Source of the DNA: Hypericum androsaemum
Lineage: Eukaryota; Streptophyta; Magnoliopsida; Malpighiales; Hypericaceae
Assembly: GCA_963995505.1 (NCBI GenBank)
Contig: OZ023193.1
Coordinates: 6,098,521-6,162,520 of the forward strand
Length of the DNA: 64,000 bases
Reading direction: 5' to 3'
In this document: positions 56,740-64,000 of the stretch, one piece after another
Layout: every line of letters begins with the position of its first letter
Numbering within the stretch: position 1 is the first letter of the stretch
Translations under genes and position numbers: made by a program
The notes under the pieces: generated by a model
What the model was told of the DNA's origin: nothing
The model's input: the letters and a program-made list of their open reading frames with translations, nothing else
Database searches by the model: none

Positions 56740-58075
56740 TAAGATGCATTAATATATTATACTCAAATTTAGGTCAATTAGCACTCTATAATTATTAACA
56801 TTTTGCAATCAATTTTAATGACATTTCATCACTTATTTGGCATCTATGTCATTTCAAATACTATTTTATTAATTATTTTGACTTAATTTGAACCATTTAT
56901 ATTTCAAAATAATAATAATAAAATAAAATGTCTATTAAAACTATTTAAAATAAAATAAAAACCTTGAAATACTTAAATTTAAAAGAACATAAAATAAAAA
57001 AGTCCTAAGACACTATATTAAAATAACAACAAAATTAATCAAAAATGATAAAAAAAAGTATTAAAATTTTATAACAAATGTACTAAAACTGAATAAATTA
57101 TATTTAATGACATAAAAACACAAAATCTAATTAATGGCATAACAACTTGCCAAAATATTAAAATTCAATAACAAAGTATTCCAGAAAATCTAAAAATAGA
57201 AATAACCCAAAAAATAAGATATTCAATTATTTAAAATTAAATAACAAAATAAAAATTGAGCCACGAGGTAGGAGTCCAGGCGAGAGCTTTTCATAGTTTT
57301 ATATTTTTTTTAAATTCAGTATTTTTCATTAATTTTATTGTTATTTTTAATTTAAAGTTCCCGAGATTTTTTTACTTTCAATTTTTTCAAATTTTAGAAT
57401 GTCTGGATTTTAATTTTATTTAGAAATATTTTTTATAGATATTCTATTGAAAAATAATTAATTTTAAATATTAACCGTCAAATTAAGTCATATAGTATAT
57501 GAAATGACATGAATTTTACCTAAGTGATGACATGTAGGGTGTTAATTGCTCCAATTCATCAAATATAAGGTGCTAATTGACCTAATGTTTAAAAAACGAC
57601 TAGTCCGACCGGCGGTCGGACCAGTCGGACCGCCATCCGGGACCAAATCTGGGTCAATTTTTGTATGAAACCCCGCAAGCAGTTAGACCGGTCAAAATCC
57701 AATCGGACCACCTGGTTAGGTACTTCCGGGTGACCCAATTTGTCCAATAAAAAAATTTAGTGTTTATTTTTTCATTTTTTTTAGATTTAATTTGAAAATA
57801 AAACCTCTACTTACATGCTTTGAGTGTCTACAACACTTTTGGATCACAACAAACTTATTTTTTAAAATAATTCTCGGTAATATATCAATTAAGTCAAACA
57901 GAAAAACTTGTATAATCATCTTCATATGCTTCTAAACTTGTTAATTTGATATTTGAAGTCTTAGTCCGACCGGCGGTCCGACCGGTCGGACTGGGTGATC
58001 TAGAAATTTTATAAAATCCGGGTCGCCTCCGAGGTCGGTTTTGAAAACATTGAATTGACCTAAATATGAATATGA
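56740..58075. mobile_element. AT-rich element with terminal inverted repeats, host of a nested MITE
   Basis: The left part (ATTTAGGTCAATTAGCACTC, then GACATTTCATCACTTA) recurs inverted near the right end (TAAGTGATGACATGT, then GGTGCTAATTGACCTAA). The right arm is split by the MITE at 57584-58052. The core is very A-rich with no coding potential. Outer borders are approximate. Confidence 0.5.
57584..58052. mobile_element. Nested MITE with GGTCCGACC motifs
   Basis: 469 bp with inverted ends (AATGTTTAAAAAACGA; reverse of TCGGTTTTGAAAACATTG) and inner mirrored CCGACCGGCGGTC blocks, flanked by the 9-bp duplication AATTGACCT (57575-57583 and 58053-58061). Related remnants occur near 21580-21740, 32830-32900 and 50960-51400. 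No coding capacity. Confidence 0.65.
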
Positions 58076-58279
58076 GTTGTTGAGAGCATTACCTTATAAG
58101 CAAGTACATGACATATTTGGCCTTTATTCCTTAAATAAGTATAAATTAAAGATGGGGAGAAACAGTAATTTCAATGATAAAGAAAGATTACATCAAGGAG
58201 AAAAGGTAAAATCTTCAATTTTTATTAGCGATCATCTCTCGACGCGGTTTATTATATATTGTTACTTGTGTTGAGTGCA

Positions 58280-61200
58280 TCTGCAAAAGACAGATGCAAA
58301 CAAGTCAAACAAAAGATATAGTCATGCACAAGATAGATGAGCCAAAAAAACTGTTGGGAAACACGAGGGCCCCAAACACCACACGAACAACACCGGAGCA
58401 AGATCTACGAACACAACGAGGAGATCGACCACAACTACGAATAAAGAAAACTCACAGTCAAACAAGAACAACAGATTTGGTCACCCGGTTCGATCTTAAC
58501 CGATCTACGTCCGGGGGCGTACCAAGCCAGGAGATTTCACTATATCAAGCTCGATCTACACTTTGGAGCTTCACTTGCTCAACAATGGTGTTTCTCTCTC
58601 CTCTTCTCTCTCTGTCTCTCTCTCTCTCTCTCTACACAAGGAAGAAGATACTAAAATAGTGACTGAGAGGTGGGTATTTATAGTGCCCATAGCCTAGGAC
58701 TATTTGGTGTCGGCAGGGGCAAAATCGTCCACCAGAAATCACATTTCCGGCCCCGGATGAATAGTGCCGAGTCAACATGTGAACAGTAACTCCGTATATT
58801 CAACATGTGAACAGTAACTCCGTATAGTACGAAGTCTCCATACCCAACAATCTCCCACCTGGAGACTGACCTCAACACTTGTCACCATTCACTTGATGAC
58901 CTCCTTCTCCTCTTCACTTCTTGGTACGCCGGGTCTCTTCTCTAGTTTACTAGACCCGCTGAAGCCATGTTGAGCTTCAGCTTCTCTAAGGTAACCACCT
59001 TGGTCAACATATCAGCAGGATTCACTTTCCCGTCAATCTTTTCAAGTTGCAAGATCTTTCTCTCCAATAGACTTCGTATGTAGTGATACTTCAATTCAAT
59101 GTGCTTTGTCCTTGAGTGGAATGCGGGATTCTTAGCCAAGTGTATCGCACTTTGGCTGTCACTGTGGAGCACACTTTCACTTTGCTCCTTGCCCAATTCT
59201 CCCAAGAAGTTTTGCAACCATACCATCTCTTTGCTTACTTCTGTCACAGCCACATACTCACTTTCTGCGGTTGACAAAGCCACAACCTTTTGCAACCTGG
59301 AAGCCCAAGATATCGCTGTCCCTCCCAATGTGAATACATAACCACTTGTGCTCCTCTTGCCATCATGATCATTTGACCCCAAGTCTGCATCACAATAGCC
59401 TGTCAGCTTCACATCTTTGCCCTCAAAGCACAGGGCCTTCTTAGTAGTACCTCTCAAGTAACCAATGATCCACTTCACTGCGATCCAATGCTGCTCACCT
59501 GGATTGCTCATGAATCTGCTCACTACTCCCACCGCATGTGCTATGTCTGGCCTTGTGCAAATCATAGCATACATCAAGCTTCCGACTGCCGATGCATAAG
59601 GAGTCTTCTCCATTTGAGCCTTCTCCGCCTTACTCTTAGGCGAATCCTTCTTGGACAACTTAAAGTGCCCACCTAAAGGAGTTAACTTGGGGTTGGTCTT
59701 TTGCATGTTGAACCTCTTCAACACCTTCTCAATGTACTCAGCCTGTGAGAGAAACAGCTTCCCATCAGCCTTATTCCTCTCAATCCTCATCCCAAGGATT
59801 TGCTTAGCCTCCCCCAAGTCCTTCATGGCAAACCTCTCAGACAATTGCTTCTTCACCTTGCTCACCTCCCGAGCACTGGCGCCTGCTATCAACATGTCAT
59901 CAACATAAAGCAGAAGGATGATATAGCTATTGTCAAATCTCTTGAAATAGCAGCAATGATCAGCCTCACAGTGCACGAACTCAATCTCATGCATGAACCC
60001 ATCAAACTTCTTGTACCACTGCCTTGGAGCTTGCTTCAAGCCATACAAGCTCTTCCTCAACCTGCACACAAGCTCACTTTTACCATCTGACAAGTATCCC
60101 TCTGGTTGTACCATGTAGATCTCTTCCTCTAGATCACCATGGAGAAATGCTGTCTTCACATCCATCTGCTCCAACATCAGATTCTCTGAAGCTACCATAC
60201 TCAACACCATACGAATAGTGGTCAGCTTCACAACAGGAGTGAAAACATCAGTAAAATCTATACCATATTTCTGCTGAAATCCCTTCACAACCAGTCTTGC
60301 CTTGTAACGCTCGGTGCCATCCGCCTCTTGCTTAACTCTATATACCCACTTATTTTGCAGTGCCTTCTTGCCTTTAGGGAGTTGGACTAGTTCCCAAGTC
60401 ATGTTACTCCTCAATGACTTCATCTCGTCATCCATTGCAAGCTTCCACCTGTCCACTTGTCCACTCTTCTGAACCTCTGCAAAATCTTCTGGTTCTCCTC
60501 CATCAGTTAACAGGAGATAGAAATTAGCTGGCGAATACCTATCTGGAGACCCACGTTGTCTTGTGGACCTCCTTACCGGAACCAATGGTGGTGGAGAACT
60601 TGGTTCCGCTTCCTCCTCGGCCACCTGGCCATCTTGTGCCCTTTTGCTCCCACCTGAGTTTGAGATGTCTAACTCGATCACCTCACTGCTAGAACCCACC
60701 TCGTCGGATACACTCCCCCTGTCCTTGTACAAAACCTTTTCATTGAATATGACATCTCGGCTTCTAATAACCTTGCGGTTCTTCTCATCCCAAAACCTGA
60801 AACCAAAATTATCTCCACCATATCCAATGAATATGCACTTTTTAGACTTAGCATCCAGTTTGCTCCTATCACCTGCATCAATATGAACATATGACACACA
60901 ACCAAATACTCGAAGGTAAGAAAGATCAACCTCCTTCCCACTCCAAGCCTCCTCCGGTATCCCATTATCCAAAGGAGTTGATGGTCCTCTATTGATCAAG
61001 AAAGCCGCGGTGTTCACTGCATCCGCCCAAAACATCTTTGGTAGGCCACACTTCAGTCTCATGGCCCTAGCTCTCTCATTGATTGTTCTGTTCATCCTCT
61101 CTGCGATGCCATTTTGCTGGGGGGTTCCAGCTACTGTCTTCTCCATGCGAATCCCATTTGCTGCACAATAATCCTTGAACTCTTGGAGCTCATACTCTCC

Positions 61201-64000
61201 GCCATTGTCAGATCTCAAATACTTCACATTGAGAGCTGTCTCATTTTCCACAAGGGCTCTCCACTTCTTGAAGGCATCGAAGGCTTCAGACTTATGTTTT
61301 AAGAAGTACACCCACAGCTTCCTCGTAGAATCATCAATAAAGGTCATGTAATACAACGAACCACCCAAGGATGCCACTGGTGCTGGTCCCCACAAATCAC
61401 TGTGGACCAACTCAAGCTTCTGCTCCTTTGGAGATCTGCCAGCTCTCGAAAAACTCACTCTCTTCTGCTTCCCGAAAACACAATCCTCACAGAGTTCCAC
61501 TTCCACTGTCTTGAGGCCTGGAAGCTTCCCCTTCGAGCATAGCACCCTCATTCCCTTCTCACTCATGTGGCCAAGGCGACTATGCCACAAATCTGCATCA
61601 TCCGTTGCACCTGCAACATTAATGCTCTCATTGGTGTTCTTCGTCATGTACAAAGTACCCTCCTTCAAACCTCGAGCTACCACCCTAGCTCCTTTGGTAA
61701 TTTTCCATGTCTTGCAACCAAAGGTCACTGTGTAACCTTCATCATCTAGTTGCCCCACGGATAGCAAATTCCTCTTCAACCCAGGAATATGCCTCACCCC
61801 TTTCAACAACAACAAAGATCCATTAGGAGTATTGATCTGAACATCTCCCATGCCCATAATTTTTAAAGGGTCATCATTCGCTAGATAGACTTTGCCATAA
61901 TCACCTAGGACATACTTCTCCATCATCCCTGCATCGCTACAAGAATGAAATGATGCTCCCGAATCCAATACCCACTCCTCCAATGGACTGCTCACACTCA
62001 AGATCAATGCGTCCCCGTGATCTTCCGTTGTCGCATTTGCAGATTTTTCCTTCTTTGGTGCCGTGCATTGGTCTCTGAAATGACCATATTGTTCACAATT
62101 CCAACATTGCACCGAGCTCTTGTCCTTCTTCGGACCACCCTTCGATTTAGATCTTGACCTACCCCGGTCCTTCTTCCCCTTCCACTTATTCTCAGACCTT
62201 CCCCTGTTACCCATGCTCAAAGCTGAACTTGAGGCTACTCCGGATTCCTTTCTACGAATCTCCTCACTCATAATCAAATCCCTCACCTCATCTAGCTTGA
62301 GCGTTACTTTCCCCGCCGAGGCACTCACTGCCATGACCGTGCCATTCCAACTATCGGGTAAAGAACTTAGTAAAATTAGGGCTTGTACCTCATCATCGAA
62401 GTCGATCTTAACCGAGCTCAATTGGGCTATCGTTGCATTGAACTCGTGAAGATGCTTGGTCACCATCGTACCCTCCGCCATCCGAAGGTTGAACAACTTC
62501 CTCATCAAGTGAACCTTGTTGGCCGCCGATGGCTTCTCGTACATCTCGGACAACGTCTCCAACATCTCCTTCGTGGTCTTTGACTTTACTGTGTGCAAGG
62601 CCACGTTCCTAGACAAAGACAAGCGCACCACGCTCATCGCTTTCCGATCTAGGAGCTTCCACTCCTCTTCCTTCATGTCCTCAGGCTTCTTCCCATCAAG
62701 CGGCAAGTGCAAATCTTTGCCATACAAGTAGTCCTCTACTTGCATCTTCCAGAAGCCATAGTCGACGCCATCGAACTTCTCCACGGGCGATCTCACATCA
62801 CCCATCGTGATTGCTCCCACCACGCCCTAAACCCGGGCTCTGATACCAATTGTTGGGAAACACGAGGGCCCCAAACACCACACGAACAACACCGGAGCAA
62901 GATCTACGAACACAACGAGGAGATCGACCACAACTACGAATAAAGAAAACTCACAGTCAAACAAGAACAACTGATTTGGTCACCCGGTTCGATCTTAACC
63001 GATCTACGTCCGGGGGCGTACCAAGCCATGAGATTTCACTATATCAAGCTCGATCTACACTTTGGAGCTTCACTTGCTCAACAATGGTATTTCTCTCTCC
63101 TCTTCTCTCTCTGTCTCTCTCTCTCTCTCTACACAAGGAAGAAGATACTAAAATAGTGACTGAGAGGTGGGTATTTATAGTGCACATAGCCTAGGACTAT
63201 TTGGTGTCGGCAGGGGCAAAATCGTCCACCAGAAATCACATTTCTGGCCCCGGATGAATAGTGCCGAGTCAACATGTGAACAGTAACTCCGTATATTCAA
63301 CATGTGAACAGTAACTCCGTATAGTACGAAGTCTCCATACCCAACAAAAACACATTATCGCTATGAATACAAGTCATACAAATAAGTCGCGATTCAAGCA
63401 AAACCATACTAGAAAGAAAAAACCAGAAATATGCACCAGAGAAACAGGAGTAGCAAAAAAAAAGATTGTTTCAATATAAAAAGGAGACAGCATCAGAAAA
63501 AAAAATGCAAAATCACACTAACAAAGACCAAGTTGATGTTTTTTTCAGGATATTCACAAAGTCAATTTAGGGATCAAGAGAGTCTCAATGTCAACATATA
63601 ATGTATGCAATTTACCTAGACTGCCTGCTTCTTTTTCCTGAAGCTTAACACCCACCAATACCCATCAAACCGCCTAAAGACTTTCGACTGATACATTTTC
63701 TTATCGCCAGAAGTGACATTTTCAGCCTCAATGGTGAGGTAATAAACCATACCAGCTGCTGGGGCACTGGTTGCAGTCTCAAGTCTCACAAGTTGCAGTT
63801 TACCATCCTGCAAATCGTTCGGTCCTTGGCCGTTAGTCAACAAAAATTATTGGCCCTCAACAGTTAAGACACAAGATTTAAACCTCACCAGTGGAGCCCT
63901 ATTGTCATTGTAATGCTCAACTGCAATTTCCGCCCCCTCTTCTGCGAAGGGCCAGAAAACGTCACTCTCGCTAAGCGGATAGATAGCACCAATGGTTCCT
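58280..64000 (-). CDS. Cystatin-like gene, partial, intron 3 split by copia element 2
   Basis: Visible parts: the end of exon 2 (64000-63889, ...GAIYPLSESDVFWPFAEEG, EIAVEHYNDNRAPL) and exon 3 (63807-63616, 63 codons: TATSAPAAGMVYYLTIEAEN, YQSKVFRRFDGYWWVLSF), ending in TAG directly before a donor (gtaaat). Exon 4 (non-coding) begins at 58280 after CTTTTGCAG. Between them intron 3 carries the complete copia element 2. Exon 1 lies beyond the window. Closest relative here is 52627-53364. All visible coding sequence is open. The 5-kb intron insertion need not destroy the protein, since the stop codon lies before it. Confidence 0.7.
58352..58849 (-). repeat. Copia element 2, 3' LTR
   Basis: 498 bp with a (CT)n run at about 58608-58632 and a doubled ATGTGAACAGTAACTCCGTA near 58777-58825. 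Confidence 0.9.
58942..62805 (-). CDS. Copia polyprotein, intact (Gag-PR-INT-RT-RH)
   Basis: 1287 residues from ATG 62805 without stop or frameshift; the frame is open six codons further upstream but only with GTG. Gag with an UBN2-like region (residues 1-190), zinc knuckle CWNCEQYGHFRDQC at about 233-247, protease VLDSGASFHSC (DSGA about 281-284), the GAG-pre-integrase WHSRLGH, integrase with D470, D533 and E569, RT with MDVKTAFLHGDL and YVDD (about 967-970), and RNase H with YCDADLGSN and ALSTAESEY. All catalytic motifs are present. Domain order and the Gag resemble the Tnt1-type copia lineage. It supplies capsid, cDNA synthesis and integration functions for its own transposition. The stop lies shortly before the 3' LTR. 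Confidence 0.93.
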   Translation of the reverse strand: MGDVRSPVEKFDGVDYGFWKMQVEDYLYGKDLHLPLDGKKPEDMKEEEWKLLDRKAMSVVRLSLSRNVALHTVKSKTTKEMLETLSEMYEKPSAANKVHLMRKLFNLRMAEGTMVTKHLHEFNATIAQLSSVKIDFDDEVQALILLSSLPDSWNGTVMAVSASAGKVTLKLDEVRDLIMSEEIRRKESGVASSSALSMGNRGRSENKWKGKKDRGRSRSKSKGGPKKDKSSVQCWNCEQYGHFRDQCTAPKKEKSANATTEDHGDALILSVSSPLEEWVLDSGASFHSCSDAGMMEKYVLGDYGKVYLANDDPLKIMGMGDVQINTPNGSLLLLKGVRHIPGLKRNLLSVGQLDDEGYTVTFGCKTWKITKGARVVARGLKEGTLYMTKNTNESINVAGATDDADLWHSRLGHMSEKGMRVLCSKGKLPGLKTVEVELCEDCVFGKQKRVSFSRAGRSPKEQKLELVHSDLWGPAPVASLGGSLYYMTFIDDSTRKLWVYFLKHKSEAFDAFKKWRALVENETALNVKYLRSDNGGEYELQEFKDYCAANGIRMEKTVAGTPQQNGIAERMNRTINERARAMRLKCGLPKMFWADAVNTAAFLINRGPSTPLDNGIPEEAWSGKEVDLSYLRVFGCVSYVHIDAGDRSKLDAKSKKCIFIGYGGDNFGFRFWDEKNRKVIRSRDVIFNEKVLYKDRGSVSDEVGSSSEVIELDISNSGGSKRAQDGQVAEEEAEPSSPPPLVPVRRSTRQRGSPDRYSPANFYLLLTDGGEPEDFAEVQKSGQVDRWKLAMDDEMKSLRSNMTWELVQLPKGKKALQNKWVYRVKQEADGTERYKARLVVKGFQQKYGIDFTDVFTPVVKLTTIRMVLSMVASENLMLEQMDVKTAFLHGDLEEEIYMVQPEGYLSDGKSELVCRLRKSLYGLKQAPRQWYKKFDGFMHEIEFVHCEADHCCYFKRFDNSYIILLLYVDDMLIAGASAREVSKVKKQLSERFAMKDLGEAKQILGMRIERNKADGKLFLSQAEYIEKVLKRFNMQKTNPKLTPLGGHFKLSKKDSPKSKAEKAQMEKTPYASAVGSLMYAMICTRPDIAHAVGVVSRFMSNPGEQHWIAVKWIIGYLRGTTKKALCFEGKDVKLTGYCDADLGSNDHDGKRSTSGYVFTLGGTAISWASRLQKVVALSTAESEYVAVTEVSKEMVWLQNFLGELGKEQSESVLHSDSQSAIHLAKNPAFHSRTKHIELKYHYIRSLLERKILQLEKIDGKVNPADMLTKVVTLEKLKLNMASAGLVN
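62851..63346 (-). repeat. Copia element 2, 5' LTR
   Basis: 496 bp. It should hold the element's promoter; a TATTTATAG box lies at about 63171-63179 on the plus strand (CTATAAATA on the minus strand), suitably placed for minus-strand transcription. Confidence 0.9.

Larger units (their letters stand above)
58352..63346 (-). mobile_element. Ty1/copia retrotransposon 2 (complete, 4995 bp)
   Basis: LTRs at 62851-63346 (5') and 58352-58849 (3'), both TGTTGGG...CCCAACA; target duplication AAAAC at 58347-58351 and 63347-63351. The primer-binding site TGGTATCAGAGC follows the 5' LTR and the purine tract AGGTGGGAGAT precedes the 3' LTR. By eye five substitutions and a 2-bp difference in a CT run separate the LTRs. 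Structure and polyprotein are intact, so it may be autonomous. It is inserted in intron 3 of a cystatin-like gene in the same orientation. Confidence 0.95.

Noticed and set aside
58294..58659. Frames inside the copia 2 LTRs (also 62850-63194)
   Set aside because: They are within terminal repeats and contain the CT microsatellite; no domain.
62806..62823. Longer start of the copia 2 polyprotein
   Set aside because: The upstream codons have no ATG (GTG only); the first ATG is at 62805.
1..64000. tRNA, rRNA or CRISPR arrays
   Set aside because: No cloverleaf, rRNA core or regularly spaced direct repeats were recognised by eye; the TGGTATCAGAGC sites are retroelement primer-binding sites.

Overview
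The window is AT-rich nuclear DNA from a flowering plant, most likely a eudicot. It carries spliced genes with plant-type introns, plant promoter motifs (site II TGGGCY, telo-box AAACCCTAA), two young Ty1/copia retrotransposons, a LINE insertion, Mutator-like elements, and relics of typical plant genes (SAC phosphatase, NBS-LRR, J-protein, papain-like protease, SAUR). I cannot name the species.

The organising theme is a locally expanded family of small spliced genes coding for an acidic, Glu/Asp-rich N-terminus followed by a cystatin/monellin-type fold. Plus-strand copies lie at 7694-8920, 23295-24856 and 27383-29493, with orphan exons near 10460, 30137-30795, 31184 and 54441. Minus-strand copies lie at 13653-14833, 20672-20853 (exon 1 only), 45151-50690 (promoter and exon 4 only), 52627-53364 and 58280-64000 (runs off the window). 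Copies at 13653-14833 and 52627-53364 have fully open reading frames; the first plus-strand copy is open only from an internal ATG. Others carry indels or deletions. Every copy whose start is visible has a telo-box (exact in five of six) exactly 7 nt before the conserved ATG.

Layout. 1-4078: first copy of a large repeat containing papain-like protease fragments; a second, almost identical copy starts at 36177 (offset 36,176 bp). 4130-7290: two SAC-phosphatase fragments in permuted order. 7560-31200: the main cystatin-like cluster with its duplicated flanks, interrupted by a SAUR gene (11248), two Mutator-like elements with long terminal inverted repeats (12137-13229 and about 18430-19480), a solo LTR (15743-16961) and a LINE (17106-18096). 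31200-32217 and 35002-35854: a related pair of Mutator-like elements with an internal minisatellite. 36038-40254: second large repeat copy. 40340-41523: NBS-LRR and J-domain relics. 42711-44307: probable copia LTR. 45290-50386: copia element 1. 52627-53364: intact cystatin-like gene. 53850-58080: one-ended Mutator-like relic, a telomere-like 7-bp array and nested MITEs. 58352-63346: copia element 2, with an intact polyprotein, inside intron 3 of the last cystatin-like gene.

The genes do not form a pathway. The window reads as a birth-and-death gene cluster in repeat-rich DNA: gene copies are made by segmental duplication and lost through slippage in acidic codon runs, small deletions and transposon insertion.
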